Assembly (NCBI GenBank): GCA_038062745.1
Contig: JBBTWO010000079.1
Coordinates: 1 to 28,733 of the forward strand
Length of the DNA: 28,733 bases
Direction of reading: 5' to 3'
From: JBBTWO01 sp038062745
GTDB taxonomy: Bacteria; Patescibacteriota; Microgenomatia; UBA8517
Shown here: in pieces, positions 23,963-28,733 of the stretch
How positions within the stretch are numbered: the stretch's first letter is position 1
Layout of the letters: each line of letters opens with the position of its first letter
Position numbers and translations under genes: made by a program
Notes under the pieces: model-generated
Databases searched by the model: none
The model's input: only the letters and a program-made list of their open reading frames with translations
Told to the model about the DNA's origin: nothing

Positions 23963-25186
23963 TTAACTTAATTTGGAGATGACTTCTTCAAAAGTAATTA
24001 CTTCTGATTTATCAGAGGTTCTTTCTTTCCATTCTACTTTAGCCTGGGTTTTGTCAGAAACAACAAGCCTAACAGGAATACCAATTAGATCGGCATCTGC
24101 AAACTTTTCTCCAGCTGAGATGTCTTGCCGGTCATCAAACAGAACCTCAATACCACTATCTTTTAATTTCTGATATTCTTCTTCCCCTTTACCATGTAGA
24201 CCAATTAAGTGCACTTGATATGGCGCAATCTCCTTTGGCCAAATAATACCTTTTTCGTCATGGAATTTTTCTACTATTACTCCCATTGTTCTTGAAATAC
24301 CAACACCATAGCAACCCATAACAGGATATTTCTTGTCACCATTTTTATCTGTGAATGTTAAGTCAAATGCTTTGACATATTTACCCCCTAAATCAAAAAC
24401 ATTGCCAACTTCCGCTGCTTTTGCAGATAATAATTGTGATTCACCACAGCTGGGACAGCTATCACCTTGTGTGTACTTTTGAATATCATCCACATTCACA
24501 CAATATTCACAAGCATCACAATATAAAATGTTTGCCTCACCTGCATCGGTTAATACTTCAAACTCATATGAAATTTTTTCACTAAAACTTCCACCTGAGG
24601 CTTCAGTTACTTTTGCAGTTAGACCCAAACGTTTAAATACTTTTAAGTAAGCTATTTTTGCTTGAGTATAAAATTTTTCAAAATCTTGTTGATCTTCATG
24701 GAAGCTATACATATCCTTCATCAAGAACTCACGACCCCGCAAAATCCCTGATTTTGACCTTAATTCATCTCTGAATTTCCATTGGATTTGATAAACCGCC
24801 AAAGGTAAATCTTTGTGGGTATGGACTACTTCTTTTACCAAAGGTGTCACTACTTCTTCATGGCTTTGGCCAAGGGCGTATTCTTTGCCGGTTCTACTGG
24901 TTAATTTAAATAACACATCAACATCATCCCAACCGCCAGACTGTTTCCAATTGGCTGAAGGATGAAGTGATGGCATGAAAATTTCTTGACCACCAATAGT
25001 ATTCATTTCTTCCCGCACAATATTTGAGATTTTGTTTAACACTGAAAGTCCAAAAGGTAAGTACGTGTATACACCAGCCATTAATTGGCGCACAAATCCA
25101 GCTTGCACCAATAACTTGTGGTTAACTGTTTCAGCATCTTTTGGTGCTTGTTTTAATGTTTTAATAATTAATTTTGAAAACCGCAT
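23963..25186 (-). CDS. proS: Prolyl-tRNA synthetase, short form without INS editing domain
   Basis: Class II synthetase charging tRNA-Pro. 407 residues, against about 570 for the common bacterial form. Class II motifs are clear: motif 2 in FRDELRSKSGILRGREFLMKDMYSF and motif 3 in GCYGVGISRTMGVIVE, plus PLAVYQIQWKFRD. The region that in full-length enzymes holds the about 180-residue INS (Ala-tRNA-Pro editing) domain is reduced to a small cysteine-rich segment: YCDACEYC, then 15 residues, then CPSCG, probably a zinc ribbon. The C-terminal anticodon-binding domain (HLIGLHGKG ... VLFDDRQDISAGEKF ... GIPVRLVVSD) is intact. GAGGAAG about 11 bases upstream of the ATG acts as ribosome binding site; a TATAAA (25195-25190) is too close to be the -10 for this start. 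Confidence 0.96.
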   Translation of the reverse strand: MRFSKLIIKTLKQAPKDAETVNHKLLVQAGFVRQLMAGVYTYLPFGLSVLNKISNIVREEMNTIGGQEIFMPSLHPSANWKQSGGWDDVDVLFKLTSRTGKEYALGQSHEEVVTPLVKEVVHTHKDLPLAVYQIQWKFRDELRSKSGILRGREFLMKDMYSFHEDQQDFEKFYTQAKIAYLKVFKRLGLTAKVTEASGGSFSEKISYEFEVLTDAGEANILYCDACEYCVNVDDIQKYTQGDSCPSCGESQLLSAKAAEVGNVFDLGGKYVKAFDLTFTDKNGDKKYPVMGCYGVGISRTMGVIVEKFHDEKGIIWPKEIAPYQVHLIGLHGKGEEEYQKLKDSGIEVLFDDRQDISAGEKFADADLIGIPVRLVVSDKTQAKVEWKERTSDKSEVITFEEVISKLS

Positions 25187-25487
25187 AGTTTTATATCTTC
25201 CTCATATCATTTTCCAAAAAACTAGCTATTTTTTGTCTTTTTTTCCATTGTTTTATTGGTGAATAATTATATCATCTAAGGCTATCTCTAGACCAGTCGT
25301 AAGTTTTATCGCGAGAAAACCCCGACTGTAAAGTCGAGGGTTTCTTAAAACGGACGAAGTCCGAAGCGAGAAGATACCCCGAGCGTAAGCTCGTGGGGAA
25401 TTCATATTATTTTGGAGCCAAAAACAAACCAATCTTGGTAAAAATTGTGTAGATTTTAAACAACATGTCTGGCCAAGCATTAACAAC
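25187..25487. other. Gene-free gap between proS and the DUF378 gene
   Basis: I see no credible coding sequence here. A 77-codon open frame on the minus strand (25253-25486) runs through the hairpins, is low in recognisable features and is most likely non-coding. The middle third holds the REP-like hairpin cluster (25311-25400). The proS-proximal part (25187-25262) probably carries the proS promoter and its GAGGAAG site, but I could not assign clear boxes. Confidence 0.6.
25311..25400. repeat. REP-like cluster of three hairpins
   Basis: Two copies of one unit in direct orientation, with a different hairpin between them. Unit 1 (25311-25343): GCGAGAA, then CCCC-GACT-GTAA-AGTC-G-A-GGG. Unit 2 (25366-25398): GCGAGAA, then CCCC-GAGC-GTAA-GCTC-G-T-GGG. 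Both have a GTAA loop and a single-base bulge at the same place on the 3' arm, while the stem pairs differ in a compensating way, so structure is conserved over sequence. The middle hairpin is CGGAC-GAA-GTCCG (25351-25363). The tail GGGGAATTCAT follows unit 2. This resembles REP/BIME elements mobilised by REP-associated tyrosine transposases; none is in the window. Confidence 0.7.
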
Positions 25488-25709
25488 TTACTTCATCATG
25501 CTTTCACATGTTTTACAATTTGTTGCATGAGTTAAAACTTCATAAACTGCTGCTACACCAACTGCGATATAGACAATATTTGTTAACTGTATTACGCCAA
25601 GCGTTTCAGAAAGCCAAGTGACCAAGTTAAAATCTAAGAGTCCAATAAATCCCCAATTGAGAGCACCGACAATTACTAAGGTATAGGATACTATGTGTAA
25701 CCACTTCAT
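25488..25709 (-). CDS. DUF378 family small membrane protein
   Basis: A 73-residue protein with two membrane helices: about 5-27 (HIVSYTLVIVGALNWGFIGL) and about 41-62 (LTNIVYIAVGVAAVYEVL). GALNWGFIGLLDFNLV is the family's signature. Function is unknown in all members. The C-terminal tail carries three residues of interest, THATNCKTCES, a CxxC pair that could bind metal or form a disulphide; many DUF378 proteins lack this. AAGGGGG sits about 8 bases before the ATG, inside the loop of an inverted repeat. It has its own promoter and lies downstream of tRNA-Val on the same strand. Confidence 0.9.
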   Translation of the reverse strand: MKWLHIVSYTLVIVGALNWGFIGLLDFNLVTWLSETLGVIQLTNIVYIAVGVAAVYEVLTHATNCKTCESMMK

Positions 25710-25711
25710 TT

Positions 25712-25740
25712 TGTATCACCCCCTTGGTATTTTTGATACA
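25712..25740 (-). promoter_or_regulatory. Inverted repeat in the DUF378 leader enclosing the Shine-Dalgarno site
   Basis: Perfect 7-base arms TGTATCA and TGATACA with a 15-base loop that contains AAGGGGG. The downstream arm ends two bases before the ATG. In RNA this would present or sequester the ribosome binding site; as DNA it could be a repressor operator. Confidence 0.5.
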
Positions 25741-25746
25741 TACTTC

Positions 25747-25774
25747 ATTGTAGATTATCCCAGAAGTTCGTCAA
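25747..25774 (-). promoter_or_regulatory. Promoter of the DUF378 gene
   Basis: Minus strand TTGACG (25774-25769), 16-base spacer, TACAAT (25752-25747). The predicted start near 25740 coincides with the first base of the inverted repeat, so the transcript would begin with the hairpin arm. Confidence 0.6.
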
Positions 25775-25792
25775 TATCCTGTAATATCATTG

Positions 25793-25867
25793 TGGTCGCT
25801 ATAGGATTCGAACCTATGACCTCATCGATGTGAACGAAGCGCTCTAACCGGGCTGAGCTAAGCGACC
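25793..25867 (-). tRNA. tRNA-Val (CAC)
   Basis: Acceptor GGTCGCT/AGCGACC with discriminator A, D-arm GCTC/GAGC, anticodon stem CTTCG/CGATG around TTCACAT (anticodon CAC), T-arm ATAGG/CCTAT around TTCGAAT. 75 bases, no encoded CCA. The anticodon stem has one T-T mismatch (28-42). The first ten bases overlap the end of the NUDIX gene on the same strand, and no separate promoter is evident. Confidence 0.95.
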
Positions 25868-26376
25868 TTATTGTTTTTTAACTGCAACTTATTGCCTAAG
25901 AAACACTTAAGAGTTTGAACACAGGGAAAAAATATTTCATGTTCGCCAATCTCCTCATCTAATGTACTTAAGAAACTTAATTTCTCTGGGTTTCCATTTA
26001 AATAAAACCATCTCCACTCAGCAACTTCGTGTGCATGGCTAGCATTAGTCAAATCTACGTCGGTGTCATTATCAACCTGTACAATGCAACCAAAATCTAA
26101 ATATCTGATTGTTGATATTTCAGAATCGTCTATTGAAACAATTTTTAGTCTTTCACTTTGTATATCTATACCTGATTCTTCTCTTATCTCTCTTGCTGCA
26201 GCCACTCTAACATTGTCACTATCACAGCTTCCACCAGGAAGTGCCCAAAAACCTATTGGATTAGTAGTTCTTTTACCCATTAAAAACATTCGTCTTCCTT
26301 GTTTGTCTTGTTTCCAAATTATAGTGCCAACCCCAAGGTTAAGGGGGCCAATTTCTAGGGTTTGTTTTTCAACCAT
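25858..26376 (-). CDS. NUDIX hydrolase
   Basis: A NUDIX pyrophosphohydrolase of about 172 residues, hydrolysing a nucleoside diphosphate linked to another group. The NUDIX box reads GGSCDSDNVRVAAAREIREESGI: it fits Gx5Ex7REUxEExGU except that the first Glu is Asp, a mild change; the metal-binding REIREESG is intact. GFWALPGGS precedes it as usual. GPLNLGVGTIIWKQDKQGRRMFLMGKR is the first strand region. Substrate unknown. I chose ATG 26376 (MVEKQTLEIGP) over an ATG seven codons upstream, because the promoter TTGCAT-17-TAGAAT ends 5 bases before it. The stop TAG lies inside tRNA-Val, at tRNA bases 8-10. Confidence 0.9.
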   Translation of the reverse strand: MVEKQTLEIGPLNLGVGTIIWKQDKQGRRMFLMGKRTTNPIGFWALPGGSCDSDNVRVAAAREIREESGIDIQSERLKIVSIDDSEISTIRYLDFGCIVQVDNDTDVDLTNASHAHEVAEWRWFYLNGNPEKLSFLSTLDEEIGEHEIFFPCVQTLKCFLGNKLQLKNNKVA

Positions 26377-26381
26377 GCGAC

Positions 26382-26410
26382 ATTCTAACTTCAACAACTT
26401 CTTAATGCAA
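26382..26410 (-). promoter_or_regulatory. Promoter of the NUDIX gene (and probably tRNA-Val)
   Basis: Minus strand TTGCAT (26410-26405), 17-base spacer, TAGAAT (26387-26382). Five bases to the ATG at 26376, so the mRNA is predicted leaderless. Confidence 0.6.
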
Positions 26411-26476
26411 GAAAACTAATTTATGCGAACCGTGTAATCTATGTCGGCGGCTTCATTTTCTTGAATTTTCTGACCG

Positions 26477-26504
26477 TTGCGTTTTACTTGCCCTATTATA
26501 TAAT
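26477..26504 (+). promoter_or_regulatory. Promoter of the IMPDH-like gene
   Basis: TTGCGT (26477-26482), 16-base spacer, perfect TATAAT (26499-26504). Exactly six bases to the GTG start codon at 26511, so the predicted +1 is the G of GTG. Confidence 0.6.
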
Positions 26505-26510
26505 CTTTTT

Positions 26511-28049
26511 GTGCGAACAGAAAATCCATATAATACATTTGATATTCCCACACAATATCAAGATTTCAAACGCTTCAAAGAATCTACAACAAACATTCGT
26601 CAGCAAATGGAACAAATGCAAAATTTGGAAGAATATTTGGAACCATGGTACAACATGAGTAGAGAAAATGGATCTGCTTACCCCAGTCAAGGACTATTGC
26701 GGACTGAGAACGACTATCTTGACTATAGACTAACACCCAATGGAGACGCAGAAACCGTAATGTTAAGTAAACAAGAAATTATCGAAACATTAAGTACACA
26801 GTTAGAGTTCTTATCATTGTTCAATCATCCTTACCGCATTTACCATCTTTTAAAAAAAGACAAAGAAGAATTCTGTCCACCACCAGAACTAGAAAGTGAC
26901 TTATTTAAAGTCGCCAGCAGTGAATATATTTCTCTAGCAATTGGTGACATTGCTGCAACCGTACATTGGGCACCAAAAGAAAGAGTAAGTCGTTCTGAAA
27001 GAGAAGGTCAAGGTCCTTTTATAAAATTGGGGAGGCAAGCTCGTTCCTTATTTATTGGATCTGAATCTCCAGACACTTGGAGCAGTTCTGTTGCAGTTGC
27101 AGTTATGGCAGCATCACACTGCTTAGCGGCAATTCCTAGAAATGGAGTTCTTCAAGATTTAGAAAGACAGGCAGCTTTTGCGAGAGATGTTTTTAAATGG
27201 CTAGATCATTATGCAGATTTGATACTAACAGATAGACCTGATAGAGAAATTATCACCCAAATGTGGAAAAACAATGTAATGGGAACCCTAGAAGCGAGTC
27301 CCGACAAAGCACTGAGGCGTGCAGACTTACTTATGGAAGCGGGTGTAAGATCTTTCAGACCATACTCTCCTGAACCAGGAATGGGTCCTGTAACTACAAC
27401 ATATGAATTAAGAAAAAGATATGGAAACGAGATTGAAATAATAGCAGGACAAATTGTTAGTGTTGAACAAGCACAAATGGTTGAACAAGCAGGGGCTGAA
27501 GGTATTGTTGTCGGAATAGGGGGAGGTGGTAGGTGTATTACAGGATCGAGAAGTGGTTTGCCAATAGATTGGCCAGAATTGGTATGGAATTTAAGAGGCA
27601 AAATTGGCATCCCAATTATTGTTCAAGGAGGGGCATCAGACCATATTCCAGAAACTTTATTATTGGGAGCCTCAGGTATTGGGGTATCTAGAATAGTTGC
27701 TGGAGGAACAATTGAATCTCCAGGAGGCGCTTTGTTCTATGTAGATTCACAAGGAAGAAAATTTAAAACCTACGGAGGAGAAGCTTCTGCACGAAATAAA
27801 CGCGTCGAAGGTAAATTAAAATTCGGCCGTTTAGCCTCTTTTGTAGAAGGAGAAACAACAAAAGCTTTCTTAAACTTTATTGATGGAGCAGTTCCAACTT
27901 TAACATACAATCTAGACCAACTGAACGAAAACGCAATATTAGGATTAGTTTTCCGATCTGTAGAGTCAGTTGAAGAGCTTCATGCAATCAATCCATCACC
28001 ACTAAAACGCTTAACTGAACAAAGTGACCGTCAAAGACGTACACATTAG
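26511..28049 (+). CDS. Divergent IMP dehydrogenase/GMP reductase-like TIM-barrel protein
   Basis: A 512-residue protein that I place in the IMPDH/GMPR barrel family by pattern. Matching segments in order: ESPDTWSSSVAVAVMAASHCLAAIPRNG (about 185-212; like the IMPDH start SSPMDTVTE...GGIGFIHRN); LMEAGVRSFR...LRKRYGNEIEIIAGQIVSVEQAQMVEQAGAEGIVVGIGGGGRCITGS (to about 345), with Cys342 at the place of the catalytic IMPDH loop cysteine (GSICTT); IPIIVQGGASDHIPETLLLGASGIGVSRIVAGG; SPGGALFYVDSQGRKFKTYGGEAS; and a tail FVEGETTKAFLNFIDGAVPTL. There are no CBS domains. Differences from active IMPDH: Gln372 replaces the Asp of DGG, the NAD-binding DSSQG segment is PYSPEPG, and the flap YRGMGS is YGGEAS. 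About 130 N-terminal residues are unmatched. GTG start chosen from the promoter. Real function unknown. Confidence 0.8.
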   Translation: MRTENPYNTFDIPTQYQDFKRFKESTTNIRQQMEQMQNLEEYLEPWYNMSRENGSAYPSQGLLRTENDYLDYRLTPNGDAETVMLSKQEIIETLSTQLEFLSLFNHPYRIYHLLKKDKEEFCPPPELESDLFKVASSEYISLAIGDIAATVHWAPKERVSRSEREGQGPFIKLGRQARSLFIGSESPDTWSSSVAVAVMAASHCLAAIPRNGVLQDLERQAAFARDVFKWLDHYADLILTDRPDREIITQMWKNNVMGTLEASPDKALRRADLLMEAGVRSFRPYSPEPGMGPVTTTYELRKRYGNEIEIIAGQIVSVEQAQMVEQAGAEGIVVGIGGGGRCITGSRSGLPIDWPELVWNLRGKIGIPIIVQGGASDHIPETLLLGASGIGVSRIVAGGTIESPGGALFYVDSQGRKFKTYGGEASARNKRVEGKLKFGRLASFVEGETTKAFLNFIDGAVPTLTYNLDQLNENAILGLVFRSVESVEELHAINPSPLKRLTEQSDRQRRTH

Positions 28050-28058
28050 GGTTACCCC

Positions 28059-28087
28059 TTGTTTCTTTTTCAACAAAAGTTAATAAT
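28059..28087 (+). promoter_or_regulatory. Possible lepB promoter
   Basis: TTGTTT (28059-28064), 17-base spacer, AATAAT (28082-28087), nine bases before the lepB ATG. Matches are moderate; lepB could also be read through from the IMPDH-like gene. Confidence 0.4.
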
Positions 28088-28096
28088 TAAGTTAGT

Positions 28097-28657
28097 ATGT
28101 TTGAAAGACTTGGTGCCTTTATTCTAGATATCTTACAAGTAGTTGTCTTTGCTGTTGCCATTTTTCTTTTTGTTTATCTACTTGTTTTACAACCCCACAA
28201 AATTAAAGGTCAATCAATGGATCCAACTTTCAAAGATAGTGAATTTTTATTAACCGATAAGATTACTTACAGATTTGGTGAGCCAAAAAGAGGTGACGTA
28301 GTTGTCTTTAAAGCTCCACCAGATGACAAAGACGAATATATTAAGCGTATCATTGGTCTTCCAGGAGACACAGTAAAGGTTCAAGGAGGTAAGGTGTATG
28401 TCAATAATACTCTTTTGGATGAGAAAGCATATCTTGATACATCTGTTGTTACTCAGCCTGGAATTTTCGCAGCGGAAGGCAGAGAAATAAAAGTATCCCA
28501 AGGAGAATACTTTTTAATGGGAGATAATAGGCCCCATTCCTTTGACAGCAGAAACTTTGGACCAATCAGTCAAGAAAAGTTTACCGGCCGTGCTTGGGTA
28601 AGCTATTGGCCACCTCAAAAAGCTGGCGTAGTACCAGAAGTTGATTATGGAATATAA
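28097..28657 (+). CDS. lepB: Signal peptidase I
   Basis: Membrane serine protease that cleaves signal peptides from exported proteins. The 186 residues have one N-terminal membrane helix (about 12-31), then the Ser/Lys dyad: Ser40 in KGQSMDPT (box B) and Lys83 in YIKRIIGLPGD (box D). Box C RGDVVVFKAP lies between, and box E MGDNRPHSFDSRNFGPI follows near the C-terminus. Compact length matches Gram-positive-like SipS forms. It follows the IMPDH-like gene by 47 bases on the same strand and converges on the partial gene at the window's end. Confidence 0.97.
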   Translation: MFERLGAFILDILQVVVFAVAIFLFVYLLVLQPHKIKGQSMDPTFKDSEFLLTDKITYRFGEPKRGDVVVFKAPPDDKDEYIKRIIGLPGDTVKVQGGKVYVNNTLLDEKAYLDTSVVTQPGIFAAEGREIKVSQGEYFLMGDNRPHSFDSRNFGPISQEKFTGRAWVSYWPPQKAGVVPEVDYGI

Positions 28658-28671
28658 TTGAACAATATCTT

Positions 28672-28733
28672 TTAGGAGGTAATTGATTTGTAAATCTTTT
28701 GAAGTTGGTTTTCTGTGTCATCTGGACTCCCTT
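28672..28733 (-). CDS. C-terminal end of an unidentified gene running off the window
   Basis: On the minus strand, 19 codons in one frame lead from the window edge to TAA at 28674-28672, reading GSPDDTENQLQKIYKSITS. The composition is protein-like and the position, convergent with lepB after a 14-base gap, fits a real gene end. Too short to identify. On the opposite strand the same stretch holds AGGAGGT (28674-28680), but no good start codon follows it at the right distance, so I prefer the minus-strand reading. Confidence 0.4.
   Translation of the reverse strand, partial: GSPDDTENQLQKIYKSITS

Noticed and set aside
25190..25195. TATAAA as the proS -10 box
   Set aside because: Only three bases separate it from the ATG, which would put the transcription start inside the gene; the GAGGAAG ribosome binding site points to a promoter further upstream.
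25253..25486. 77-codon open frame on the minus strand between proS and the DUF378 gene
   Set aside because: It runs through the palindromic repeat units, has no promoter or ribosome binding site, and reads as repeat-derived peptide rather than a protein.
26377..26397. Seven-codon upstream start for the NUDIX gene
   Set aside because: This ATG lies within the promoter, so its codons would not be transcribed from the TTGCAT-17-TAGAAT start.
1..28733. CRISPR array or transposase genes
   Set aside because: No regularly spaced repeats with unique spacers and no transposase-like frame were found; the only clustered repeats are the three hairpins at 25311-25400.
1..28733. Recoding of UGA as glycine, as in some CPR lineages
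   Set aside because: Normal-length genes end in TGA (pepF, LysM gene) and no in-frame TGA interrupts conserved proteins.

Overview
The window looks like a chromosome segment of a small-genome bacterium of the Candidate Phyla Radiation (Patescibacteria), most likely near Microgenomates. This is inferred from the AT-rich sequence, tightly packed or overlapping genes, a GatCAB amidotransferase operon, a very short ProS, a LysM/DUF378/OB-type set of small envelope proteins and tRNA genes without an encoded CCA. UGA acts as a stop (pepF, the LysM gene), so the UGA-glycine code of Gracilibacteria/Absconditabacteria is excluded. I see no rRNA, CRISPR array, transposase or phage genes.

Layout. 1-1576 (-): an ABC exporter, cut by the window edge. 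1693-6032 (-): gatC-gatA-MFS-gatB, an amidotransferase operon with a transporter inserted. 6120-6323 (+): a small unknown protein. 6324-9682 (-): htpX, lemA and polX. 9737-11063 (-): an AAA/DUF4143 ATPase overlapped by a short pRiA4b ORF-3-like fragment. 11203-15954: tRNA-Asp, an anchored OB-like protein, a double-LysM protein, tRNA-Gly, a flavodoxin-reductase-like protein, oligoendopeptidase F, tRNA-Thr and a membrane-anchored Ig-like protein. 15931-23886 (-): a seven-gene surface polysaccharide operon (GT2, flippase, an unusual phosphohydrolase/CysD-like fusion, GT4, GT2, GT2, O-antigen ligase/polymerase). 23963-25186 (-): proS. 25187-25487: no gene, but a cluster of REP-like hairpins. 25488-26376 (-): DUF378 protein, tRNA-Val and a NUDIX hydrolase. 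26511-28657 (+): a divergent IMP-dehydrogenase-like protein and signal peptidase I. A fragment of another minus-strand gene probably enters at the right edge.

How the genes fit together. GatCAB, ProS and four tRNAs serve translation. HtpX/LemA, LepB and PepF handle membrane and protein quality, secretion and peptide turnover. The polysaccharide operon contains assembly (GTs), flipping (Wzx-like) and polymerisation/ligation (Wzy/WaaL-like), and the fusion protein probably modifies the glycan or its precursors.

The most striking points are (1) the COG3379-type phosphohydrolase fused to a CysD/PAPS-reductase-like domain inside the glycan operon; (2) an IMPDH-fold protein that keeps the loop cysteine but has lost other IMPDH signatures; and (3) a consistent promoter layout in which the -10 box ends 5-10 bases before the start codon, predicting many leaderless mRNAs, twice sharing an overlapping bidirectional -10 with a divergent tRNA gene.
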